The notes beneath the pieces are model-generated. The model was not told the origin of the DNA, searched no databases, and saw nothing but the letters and a program-made list of their open reading frames with translations. Source: a virus. From it: a stretch of 23,940 nt of DNA. Numbering within the stretch: the first letter of the stretch is position 1; every line of letters starts with the position of its first letter. The DNA lies in the IMG/VR virus record IMGVR_UViG_3300009702_000086, positions 1 to 23,940 of that record; one strand, 5' to 3'. This document shows, in pieces, positions 1 to 7,355 of the stretch. Made by a program: the position numbers and the translations under genes.

Positions 1-271
1 CAACCGTTCCCGCGCCCTTGAACTGGTTTATAATTCCCGCCTCAAAAGGCCAAGCCATATAAGTGGCAAATCCCCCTGAATGCACTGATATCCCTAAATC
101 TGTTGCCGTTTGAAATGTTGGGGACGTTGAAATAGCAGAGGGGAGATTCCCCGTAACAAGGTCGGCTCTATGCACACCCCCCGCGATATTGGCAAACATC
201 AACCCTTTGGAAAGGTTGTGACTCCAATCAACGTTTGCTGTGTGGTGCGGTTTTACTGTGATAATACTCAC
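1..271 (-). CDS. LamG-like (concanavalin A-like) phage protein, N-terminal part, cut by window edge
   Basis: A GTG codon at 271-269 overlaps by one base the TAG stop of the upstream gene and opens a frame that stays open for 90 codons to the left edge. The visible N-terminus includes HTANVDWSHNLSKGLMFA, followed by a short Gly-rich stretch and PFEAGIINQFKG. The pattern 'NVDWSHPLSKGL' near the N-terminus, followed by a small gap and hydrophobic strands, is a recurring start of phage and bacterial proteins with a LamG or concanavalin A-like jelly-roll, which often bind glycans. The position at the end of the tail-fibre block fits a virion or receptor-binding accessory. The 3' part is outside the window, so the domain assignment rests on the start motif only. 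Base composition is GC-rich like the next three genes and unlike the structural block. Confidence 0.72.
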   Translation of the reverse strand, partial: MSIITVKPHHTANVDWSHNLSKGLMFANIAGGVHRADLVTGNLPSAISTSPTFQTATDLGISVHSGGFATYMAWPFEAGIINQFKGAGTV

Positions 272-759
272 TACTGAACCTCAAGGGGTACTGGCGTCAA
301 TGAGAACCCGCTCAAATTGTTCGTGGCTTTCAAATTGTCCGCCGTATCGTTCCAGAAAACCGGCATAATATAGCGGGCATCCGTTTCTACAAACCCACTT
401 GCAACCATTTCAATGCTTGCCGTGGCTTGATCGACTGCTATCGACCCTAGAAACAATAAGTTGCTTAACTTATCTTTTGCGCTCACTGCGATGTTCCCGG
501 TTCCGTCGTCATTATCAGGGTGAGTCCCGTCCGAAGTTTTCAGATAGATATTGACTCTTTCATCGACTACCGGAGCCGTTGCAAACTGGACCCAAGCCCG
601 CCACATATACCGATTTGCTTTCGCCGTGGCTCCAAAGTCCTTTACCGCCCCCTGACGACCTGCCGCCGTTGCAAGATTGTTCAAGGTCATGGCAAGATCG
701 CCCGTGGTATCGGTCCATGTGATCGCTGTTTCTGCATTGCTGTAAACTTTATTTACCAT
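271..759 (-). CDS. Hypothetical tail-region structural protein, 162 aa
   Basis: This 162-aa protein has an ATG at 759-757 inside the TAATG overlap with the upstream 84-aa gene, so it is probably translated by coupling. The sequence is rich in Thr, Ala, Asn and Asp, has no signal peptide or membrane segment, and shows alternating hydrophobic strands (RAWVQFATAP, VNIYLKTSDG, ARYIMPVFWND) typical of a beta-sandwich. A segment around DGTHPDNDDGTGN looks like an acidic loop that could bind calcium. I do not recognise a named family. Its place between the distal tail proteins and the LamG-like gene suggests a virion component or adhesin subunit. Codons are GC-richer than those of the terminase-to-fibre block. 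Confidence 0.8.
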   Translation of the reverse strand: MVNKVYSNAETAITWTDTTGDLAMTLNNLATAAGRQGAVKDFGATAKANRYMWRAWVQFATAPVVDERVNIYLKTSDGTHPDNDDGTGNIAVSAKDKLSNLLFLGSIAVDQATASIEMVASGFVETDARYIMPVFWNDTADNLKATNNLSGFSLTPVPLEVQ

Positions 760-1013
760 TACGCATTCACCTCCGCTTCAAAAGTCGTTAAATCAGCATC
801 CGAAATGAAAGTTTTCTTTGCCAGAGCATCACTTCTCCTCGCAAGGTATTGTTTTTTAAACTCCGCCTTCACATCCAGCTTGGTTTCGCCTTGGTGAAAT
901 GAACCGCTGAATCGTTCAGCTCCGTCCACATTCCCATTGACGACACGCCGGACTGTGATAAACCGCATATTACTGCGTTCCGTATGACCCTCAATTTCCC
1001 AAACAATAGGCAT
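759..1013 (-). CDS. Small hypothetical protein, 84 aa, tail-fibre cluster
   Basis: The start ATG at 1013 is preceded by a clear SD (AAAGGAGA, about six bases upstream), and the stop overlaps the next start as TAATG. The protein is soluble and mixed alpha/beta: an N-terminal strand region (MPIVWEIEGHTERSNMRFITVRR) leads to a charged helical C-terminus. No family was recognised. The good SD, one of the few in the distal part of this operon, suggests it initiates independently and then feeds the 162-aa gene by coupling. Small genes between fibre genes are often assembly chaperones or minor tail parts, but nothing in the sequence proves that here. Confidence 0.78.
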   Translation of the reverse strand: MPIVWEIEGHTERSNMRFITVRRVVNGNVDGAERFSGSFHQGETKLDVKAEFKKQYLARRSDALAKKTFISDADLTTFEAEVNA

Positions 1014-1024
1014 GATATTCTCCT

Positions 1025-2662
1025 TTATGGTTCAGTTATCTTTAAACAAACGCTCAATCCCTTAGCTGCTGTTCCCGTCTGGATTGCATCTATATCAACG
1101 GTAATAATATCATCGTCAGTAACGGCAGTCGTTGTGAGCGTTGGTTGAGTTACGGCTGTCTTTGATGATTTTTCCGCCGTTTCAATGCTGATCTTATTCG
1201 TTGTCATTATCGTCGTGCCGTTCAAATTCAAATCAACGGTCATGGTTCCGGTTGTTCCTGCCGTATTCACATAGCCGCGAACCGATTGAATAGTTCCCGT
1301 CCAGGGTATCCTGAAATCTCCACCATTTGCCGTCGCAACCGTAACAGCCGTTGTATGGCCAACGACTCGAAAACAAGGGTGGTGTGTTAGAGTAGTGTGG
1401 GCTAGATCAGAGATATCACTCTCAGTAATCGGATCAACTGTTATGGCTTGACCCAATAAGGATAAATATGTACCTGTGCCGCCTAAGGTAACTAAAGACT
1501 GGTGTGCTTCAGATAAAGCCGCGTGAGTCGAGATAGCACTATCAATCTCTGTTGTGGCATCCGTACAAGACTCAGTCACCCCACTCGCATCGACTCCAAG
1601 GGGATACGACCCAGCCGCACAATTAGCCCCATTAGCTGCAAGAGCAGTTGCTGTTGGGGCATTCCCCACAACAAAATCCACATCCCCCGTCACGTCTTGA
1701 TAAGTTATAGTAATTCCTGTATGTGTTCCGGTTCCATCTCCTATTAATGCCCCAGCGAAATCCTCAACCTGTTCTTGTGATAACTGCGTATCAGTGTCAA
1801 CATCAGCGGTACATGATTCTACTGCTCCACTCGCATCAACTCCAAGCGGATAGTTGCCAGCCGCACAGTTCGCGCCATTTGCGGCAAGGGCCGTTGCTGT
1901 CGTGGCAAGGTCGATTGTGATATTATTTGCAACTTCGTTATCTGCCCAAGGATTCGTTGTATTAACCCAATTCCCCGTAATCGTTTCTACACCAGCCAAA
2001 TTTAAAGTAGTGTCTGTGGTATGCGCTCCTGGGAAAAACTCATAAGTAGCTATACCATCATCTCCAATTTTGACGGTCTCCGTAGTAGTATCCCACTCAA
2101 TATCTCCATCAACAGTAGGATCACTTACGCCTTGTTCCTCTAGAATAATATCACTTGTAGAGATTGCTCCTAATGCAATAGTAAGAGCGTCTGAAATTTG
2201 AGCATCTGCTATTTCCCCGACAGAGAAAAAACCAGTTGCAGAGTCTCCAGTAAGTGCCGCTCCAGCTTCCGCATCTCCAGCTGCATAATTCCCTGTTGTG
2301 TCTGTTGTGAGGGCAACAGAATTCGCTTGCACATCGCCTGAAATCGTATTAGCAGTATTAGTGAAGTTAATATCCCCTGTATCTGCAAAATCAGGATCAA
2401 CTACCGCAACTGTATCAACAGTAATACTATCTCCACCAGCTGCTCCAGGGCATGTTATATACTCAAATTTATTCGTATCGGTAGAGTCAACAGTTACACA
2501 CTCCCCCACTAATGGAGAATCAGTACCATCATCCAAAATACTTGTAGTAACTGAGTCAACTGTTAATGATCCTCCTCCTCTTCCTTGTGGAGGAGCTCCA
2601 GAGATGTCCCCAGTTATTAAAAGAAGACTTAAGACAAGTATCGATATGAGTTTATTTTTCAT
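1025..2662 (-). CDS. Secreted-looking repeat-containing tail-region protein (545 aa)
   Basis: A long Thr/Asp/Ala-rich beta-structured protein in the tail-fibre cluster. Residues 1-23 look like a Sec signal peptide: Lys at 2 and 4, a hydrophobic core over 5-16, then small residues. A Gly-rich stretch follows. Residues about 255-285 and 337-367 are two copies of a 31-residue repeat (ALAANGANCAAG then YPLGVDASG and ESCT) with 28 of 31 identities. The C-terminal part (about 430-545) looks like a beta-sandwich of the kind that caps phage fibres. There are eight cysteines (55, 71, 266, 284, 348, 366, 430, 539). The start overlaps the previous stop as TAATG. A role in host attachment is inferred from position and composition; an exported host-modifying protein is the main alternative. 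The 3' half of the gene is GC-rich and the 5' third is AT-rich, suggesting a chimera. Confidence 0.82.
   Translation of the reverse strand: MKNKLISILVLSLLLITGDISGAPPQGRGGGSLTVDSVTTSILDDGTDSPLVGECVTVDSTDTNKFEYITCPGAAGGDSITVDTVAVVDPDFADTGDINFTNTANTISGDVQANSVALTTDTTGNYAAGDAEAGAALTGDSATGFFSVGEIADAQISDALTIALGAISTSDIILEEQGVSDPTVDGDIEWDTTTETVKIGDDGIATYEFFPGAHTTDTTLNLAGVETITGNWVNTTNPWADNEVANNITIDLATTATALAANGANCAAGNYPLGVDASGAVESCTADVDTDTQLSQEQVEDFAGALIGDGTGTHTGITITYQDVTGDVDFVVGNAPTATALAANGANCAAGSYPLGVDASGVTESCTDATTEIDSAISTHAALSEAHQSLVTLGGTGTYLSLLGQAITVDPITESDISDLAHTTLTHHPCFRVVGHTTAVTVATANGGDFRIPWTGTIQSVRGYVNTAGTTGTMTVDLNLNGTTIMTTNKISIETAEKSSKTAVTQPTLTTTAVTDDDIITVDIDAIQTGTAAKGLSVCLKITEP
1562..1900 (-). 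repeat. Pair of 31-residue coding repeats inside the 545-aa protein
   Basis: Copy 1 lies at 1808-1900 and copy 2 at 1562-1654. The two encode nearly the same peptide (28 of 31 residues identical), but many codons differ at synonymous positions, for example GCC/GCT, GGC/GGG, AAC/AAT and CCG/CCC. Each copy carries two cysteines 18 residues apart. The 153-bp stretch between them encodes another Thr/Gly/Asp-rich segment (DTQLSQEQVEDFAG onward). Confidence 0.9.
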
Positions 2663-3036
2663 TATATATCACAATTAAAGGATTCAGTAATAAGACACAT
2701 AGGATTTTGTGTCCCAGTAAGATGTTGTAAATTATAAGTAAATCCCACATGAACTATAATATCAAATATATATATATTATTAGCTCCTAAACTTAAACCA
2801 TTATTAAGTTCAAGAGTTTTAGTAATACCCCCTAATGTTCCTATAACTTTAACAACAGATTCTGTTGGAACCATTATTTGAATAGAATGTTTAACAGGGG
2901 CGTTATAGTATTCCTGGAATCCTCTTTTTCCTGGACGTACTTCAGAACCTATATCGGAAGCAAACCAATCTGTATTTATAGCTACAGATACATTATCCCA
3001 TTTTTGAGCTTTTTGTATAGTAAATATTCCGTTCAT
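2662..3036 (-). CDS. Hypothetical virion-associated protein, 124 aa
   Basis: This 124-aa protein has no signal peptide or transmembrane segment. It contains strand-rich segments such as KHSIQIMVPTESVVKVIGTLGG, then IYIFDIIVHVGFTYNLQHLTGTQN and MCLITESF near the end. The layout (a Trp-containing N-terminus, a central strand region, and a closing region that begins with N-I-Y-I-F-D) suggests a single beta-sandwich domain. I do not recognise the family with certainty. The ATG at 3036 has no convincing SD, and the gap to the upstream 78-aa gene is about 40 bases with nothing obvious in it. The stop overlaps the start of the 545-aa gene (TAATG). The gene is AT-rich like the core structural block, so the composition change begins downstream of it. 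Confidence 0.8.
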   Translation of the reverse strand: MNGIFTIQKAQKWDNVSVAINTDWFASDIGSEVRPGKRGFQEYYNAPVKHSIQIMVPTESVVKVIGTLGGITKTLELNNGLSLGANNIYIFDIIVHVGFTYNLQHLTGTQNPMCLITESFNCDI

Positions 3037-3076
3037 GGTATATGATTTCCATTATCATCGAAATGTTTGAAGGTTT

Positions 3077-3313
3077 TTAACTTAAAGCAAGTTTTAAATC
3101 ATCAAAATCTATATCAGTTATATTTAATTTTGTTTTAATTTTTATTTTAGCCATATCTTTTAAATCTTTTTTAGATTTATTTAAATCTTGTCTATTTTTT
3201 TTTCTAATAAGATCTTCTGACTTATCTTGATCTAATCTTAATAATTCTTCAGAACTTAAAACAACTCTTTTTGTTTTTTCACCTGGCCTTGTGGCAATTG
3301 CTTTAGTTTCCAT
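3077..3313 (-). CDS. Small lysine-rich protein, 78 aa
   Basis: A small, highly charged, probably helical protein: Lys, Asp and Arg dominate residues 27-62 (DQDKSEDLIRKKNRQDLNKS and on), and it ends in DIDFDDLKLALS. The ATG at 3313 sits three bases after the tail-fibre stop codon, so it is likely coupled to fibre translation. No domain was recognised. A coiled-coil chaperone or fibre-associated role is possible by position, as small genes right after gp17-type fibres often have such roles, but this is only inference. Confidence 0.75.
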   Translation of the reverse strand: METKAIATRPGEKTKRVVLSSEELLRLDQDKSEDLIRKKNRQDLNKSKKDLKDMAKIKIKTKLNITDIDFDDLKLALS

Positions 3314-3315
3314 AA

Positions 3316-4587
3316 TTATTTTTTCACTCCGTAAAGTTTGAATTTTCCTGATGTAATATTCCCGGAATCCATAATTATCCTAAGGGCATCAATAGCATTG
3401 CTAGTCCCTTTGTAAGCAGCCGATCCAGAAACCTGTTGGAGCGTTCCGCCAGCATGAATATAACTTCCACAAACCTGAAACAATTTAGTTAATGATGTCT
3501 CGGAAGGATTGAAAATTTTGATAACTCCGCTAAAAGATTCACCGGCGGCGTTTCCCACATCTCCTCCAATTGAGTTACGAGTTAATAAAATGTGGCCTAA
3601 ATTTGGTTCTGTTTGGCTAATATATATATCATTACCTGAATCAATTGTAGAAATTGAAAGTTCATAATCAGATGCCCCTGTCTTAAAAGTTGAACCTCCA
3701 TCCTCAGAAACAACTAACCGAACCTCACTGTCATCTGTCGCCGGAACTAGATTTATAATATGAAGTTCATATTCTTCATAAGTTGAATCAATATTGGTTG
3801 TAAAATCAATGGAAGAGCTAGCTGAAGCAGTTGCTGTTAATAATAACGCTAATCCTTGTGGAGTTTTAGCAAGAGCCTCTATTCCGTCTAATTTCGTGCC
3901 GTCTGCTGTAATATCTCGACCATTAAGGTTTCCTGTTAAAGTTCCTCCAGCTAAAGGTAAATGACCAACAAGTCGATAGTCATTTACTAACTTCATAAGG
4001 TTATTAGAAACTAACTTATCTTTTGTAACATCTGTATCTGTTTCATCTACTCCTACTGAAGCAGAAAGAGCAGAAAGATCATTAAGAATTAAAGCACCAA
4101 GGGAATTGAATTGGAGAAATTTACTTGCTCTATCTGAAAGTTCATCAGTTATTTCTAATATTCCAGCATCTGAAACATCGGAAGAAAATTTAAATGATCG
4201 TCCTATAGCATCTTGTATCTGTTGAACTAACATTACAAGACGATCTTCAATAGTTTCTATATCATCTACAGGAAGATCTTGAGCTTCTGTTAAATCAGTA
4301 GTTTGAGTAACTGGAAGTATTCTTTCTACTGTTATTTTATGAGTAGATAATGGAGCTGTATTAAAGGTTATAGCTGTACTTAAAAAATCTCCGGCAACAA
4401 CCGCAGTATAATCATAAGTACCTGATCCATTTAATACAGAAGTAGTAATTGTATCTGGAGTTGTAGCAGTATCTCTTAAAGTTACAACTAATGTACTATT
4501 AAGAAAAGTTTTTTTGGTAAAAGAAAATAATACACTAGATCCATTACCTAAAAATCTTTGTATATTTTCTGTAGTAGCTAGTGTCAT
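3316..4587 (-). CDS. Tail fibre protein with T7 gp17-type N-terminal domain
   Basis: This 423-aa protein should attach to the tail tube and contact the host surface. Residues 1-140 match the T7 tail-fibre N-terminal domain pattern (Pfam Phage_T7_tail): a beta-rich start, then ERILPVTQTTDL at 88-99 and the helical signature IETIEDRLVMLVQQIQDAIG at about 110-129. The middle (about 140-240) is a short shaft-like region ending near DITADGTKLDGIE. The C-terminal 170 residues form a separate beta-rich module ending in GKFKLYGVKK, as in many podovirus fibres. The start is an ATGA overlap with the upstream ejection-protein gene, with a good SD (AAGGAGATAG). It is shorter than T7 gp17 (553 aa). Additional adhesin genes downstream may complete the receptor-binding apparatus. 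Confidence 0.9.
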   Translation of the reverse strand: MTLATTENIQRFLGNGSSVLFSFTKKTFLNSTLVVTLRDTATTPDTITTSVLNGSGTYDYTAVVAGDFLSTAITFNTAPLSTHKITVERILPVTQTTDLTEAQDLPVDDIETIEDRLVMLVQQIQDAIGRSFKFSSDVSDAGILEITDELSDRASKFLQFNSLGALILNDLSALSASVGVDETDTDVTKDKLVSNNLMKLVNDYRLVGHLPLAGGTLTGNLNGRDITADGTKLDGIEALAKTPQGLALLLTATASASSSIDFTTNIDSTYEEYELHIINLVPATDDSEVRLVVSEDGGSTFKTGASDYELSISTIDSGNDIYISQTEPNLGHILLTRNSIGGDVGNAAGESFSGVIKIFNPSETSLTKLFQVCGSYIHAGGTLQQVSGSAAYKGTSNAIDALRIIMDSGNITSGKFKLYGVKK

Positions 4588-7355
4588 TTAACTATCTCCT
4601 TACCTAATCTTGAAAGATTTTCTAATGGATTTCCTCCTCCTCTTTTCACTACGCTACTTGGTCTTATAAAGAAATCCTGTCCTGTTCTCTTTTTTAATGA
4701 TCGTTCCTGTTTTCTTAATGAACCTGGGTCAAACCATTCCTGAAGATTTTTAAATATAGCAGCATCTAAAGCAGCTTTTGTATAAAATAAATTAGAAAAA
4801 GGTGTCCAAGATAATAATAAACTATAAGCTTGTCTTCCTCTATCTTCTCCTGCTATAGCACTAGCTACTACTTCATTAATATCTACAAAAGAACTTAATA
4901 CAGGTCCTGCGGCTTGTTTAAGAGTATCAAATAACTCAGGATCTGCATATTGACCTAATATAAAATCACCATATATAGCGAAAGCTCCACCTTTAATCAT
5001 TGCATCTGTTATAGTACCAATATCAGTAAAATCTCTAGGTTTTTTCCCTTCAAACACATCAATAGCTGATTGACCTACATAACCAAGAACGGTCATACCA
5101 GCTATAAATTCTGCAAGAGCAAAAAAATCAGTAGGTCTTTTTCTTTGTAAAGCATTAGCTATTAAAGTGGATCCTGGACGAAGACCTATAGTTAAAGGAA
5201 ATGTTTTAAAAGTACCTACAAATCTCAAAAATTCTCCCATCTTAGTACCTCTTTGAGTACCTTGATGAATTATAGCTTTTTCTCTAGCTCCAGGAACAGT
5301 AATAAAAGAATCATTCCTATCTATAAACATAGTAGCTACTTTAGATTCTAATTTATCTCTAAAATTAGCTATAGTATTTTTACCTACTAATGCTTCTATA
5401 TCTTTATCTGTGAGAACTTTTACACCTTCTCGAGTTAATTTTCTAGCGGCTAATTCAGCTTCTATTCCAGATGCTGCCAAATTACGAGATTTAGCTGATG
5501 GATTAACAAGAGAAGCTCCTAAATCTTCTACCCTTTTTCTTATATTAGGATCAAATTTAAATAAATGCTGAGATATTGTTTTATCAGAAAGATTTCTAAT
5601 TTGATCAGATGTTATTCTTTTAACTCCATCAATATTAGTAACAGTAGATTTAATAAGATTCCAGTCACTTTTATCTATATTAAATAATCCTAATAATCTT
5701 TTCTTTTCAAATGAAAGATTATCAAAACTTAAATGAGCATTATTTCCTAAATCATGACTCATAATAGAATGAGCCATTACTTTAAGAGAATCATTCCACC
5801 AAGTCATTAAATTAACTCTAAGATAAGTTCTAGATAATCTAGAAGCATTAACTGTTAAAGAAGTTCCTAATCCTATTCTAGACATTAAATCTGCTATACT
5901 AGATTCTAATCCAACACCCATTACATGAGCAGATTCTTTATCTAATTGACTTATACCTCCACCAAAAAAATTTCTCACCATGCCATCTATAGCAGATCCT
6001 ATTGGTATACCTTGAAATCTAGCTTCAGATAAAATTGTTTGAAGATCTGTTACAGATCTAAGAACTCCTTTACCCATTAAAGACATAACTTTAACTTGTC
6101 TAGCTAAAGAAGAATAATTAGCTAATTGCATATTTGTTACTTGTCTTGTAGTACCATCTAATTCTTTAAAACGAGCAGAAATAAAAGGAGTTAATCCTTC
6201 ATTATTTAAATTAAAGTCTCTATTTAATATTTCTGGATTTTTAAGTTGTAATTTTCTTTGAACATCTCTAATAATATTAACTAACATATTTTTTGGATTA
6301 GGACCTAAAGCTTCCATAAGAGCTAAAGACCTTGCATCATATTCTAATCCAAATACAAAAGATTCAGATAAATGTCTTCCTGAAGAAGAAAATCTATCCA
6401 TATATTTTATATGAGATTCAGCATCTTTAAAAATAACTCTATTAACATTACTAACTTTATTTGCTATATTAACATTACTAGAATAACCAGCTGTAAGATC
6501 TATATTATCTTGAGATATATCTTGTTTTATATATTTTCCTGATCTTAAATCACGATGCAATTGTTTTAAATAAGCAGTTTTATCTACAATATCTTTAAAC
6601 ATATCATCATGAAACATAGGTTCGACTTCTTTTAACCATTCATTAAAATTTTCTGGTATTTTAGCTTGATCATGAGAACCTAATTTAAGCATATTAGATG
6701 GATGAGGATCTATAACAGCTCCTAATTTAGCATATCTTCTATTAACATCTCCTTTTATATCCATCAAAATTTTAGCAATTGCTTGCGATTCTTTAGATAC
6801 TTTGGATTTTATTTTATTTGCTCCAGGTTTTCTAGAAAAATATTCTTCATAAACTCCTTTAAGAATCTCATCATCTTTTTCAGAATTTTTAAAAATATCA
6901 AATAAGACATTATCTGCCATATCTGTATGAAGTCTTCTTTCCATATTTCCTCTGAATTGCTTATATAAAGCATCTCCAGTTGCAAATATAGATTTTCTAG
7001 AACCTGGAGTAAAGAAACCTGATTTCTTTAATTTTAATGGATTAGCTCCAACTAAATAAGAAACAATTGCTTCATGAAAATCATTAGGGTCAAAAGCTTC
7101 TAAATAATTATCAAATCCTCTTTTAACTCTTTTATTTACTAAATCTTGATAAGCTTTTTGTTTAATAGCTAATTTTCTTTTTTGAGACATCTTAGATACA
7201 AATATTTTCATATCATTAGATAAACCGACAGGAAAATTAGATTTGCCAGAATAAAATTGCATTATTCTTCCAAGACGCTCTTTTATAGATTTATCACTAG
7301 CGTTAGGATCTTCTTTTCTTAAAATTGCTAAACATGCTTTACTAAAAGAAGCCAT
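4584..7355 (-). CDS. Large internal virion (ejection) protein, 923 aa
   Basis: The C-terminus is the informative part: residues 850-858 (WTPFSNLFY), followed by an Ala-rich helix and 875-896 (WFDPGSLRKQERSLKKR, then TGQDFF). This 'P..NL.Y...D...NPG.LR..ER..K...GQ' pattern is the usual C-terminal signature of very large podovirus internal proteins thought to be ejected with DNA. About 115-190 residues from the end there are hydrophobic stretches (FALAEFIAGMTVLGYVG; DAMIKGGAFAIYGDFIL) that could insert into membrane. The N-terminal 600 residues are basic and helical. I see no lytic transglycosylase signature such as T7 gp16 carries. The ATG follows the previous stop as TAATG. Codons are strongly AT-biased. 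Its role in DNA translocation is inferred. Confidence 0.85.
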   Translation of the reverse strand: MASFSKACLAILRKEDPNASDKSIKERLGRIMQFYSGKSNFPVGLSNDMKIFVSKMSQKRKLAIKQKAYQDLVNKRVKRGFDNYLEAFDPNDFHEAIVSYLVGANPLKLKKSGFFTPGSRKSIFATGDALYKQFRGNMERRLHTDMADNVLFDIFKNSEKDDEILKGVYEEYFSRKPGANKIKSKVSKESQAIAKILMDIKGDVNRRYAKLGAVIDPHPSNMLKLGSHDQAKIPENFNEWLKEVEPMFHDDMFKDIVDKTAYLKQLHRDLRSGKYIKQDISQDNIDLTAGYSSNVNIANKVSNVNRVIFKDAESHIKYMDRFSSSGRHLSESFVFGLEYDARSLALMEALGPNPKNMLVNIIRDVQRKLQLKNPEILNRDFNLNNEGLTPFISARFKELDGTTRQVTNMQLANYSSLARQVKVMSLMGKGVLRSVTDLQTILSEARFQGIPIGSAIDGMVRNFFGGGISQLDKESAHVMGVGLESSIADLMSRIGLGTSLTVNASRLSRTYLRVNLMTWWNDSLKVMAHSIMSHDLGNNAHLSFDNLSFEKKRLLGLFNIDKSDWNLIKSTVTNIDGVKRITSDQIRNLSDKTISQHLFKFDPNIRKRVEDLGASLVNPSAKSRNLAASGIEAELAARKLTREGVKVLTDKDIEALVGKNTIANFRDKLESKVATMFIDRNDSFITVPGAREKAIIHQGTQRGTKMGEFLRFVGTFKTFPLTIGLRPGSTLIANALQRKRPTDFFALAEFIAGMTVLGYVGQSAIDVFEGKKPRDFTDIGTITDAMIKGGAFAIYGDFILGQYADPELFDTLKQAAGPVLSSFVDINEVVASAIAGEDRGRQAYSLLLSWTPFSNLFYTKAALDAAIFKNLQEWFDPGSLRKQERSLKKRTGQDFFIRPSSVVKRGGGNPLENLSRLGKEIVK

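Noticed and set aside
520-897. 125-aa plus-strand frame
   Set aside because: It lies antisense to two overlapping genes with coupled starts and has no independent signal.
1-4587. Diversity-generating retroelement acting on the tail proteins
   Set aside because: No reverse transcriptase gene and no near-identical template and variable repeat pair differing at adenines; the repeats in the 545-aa gene differ at synonymous sites of all bases.
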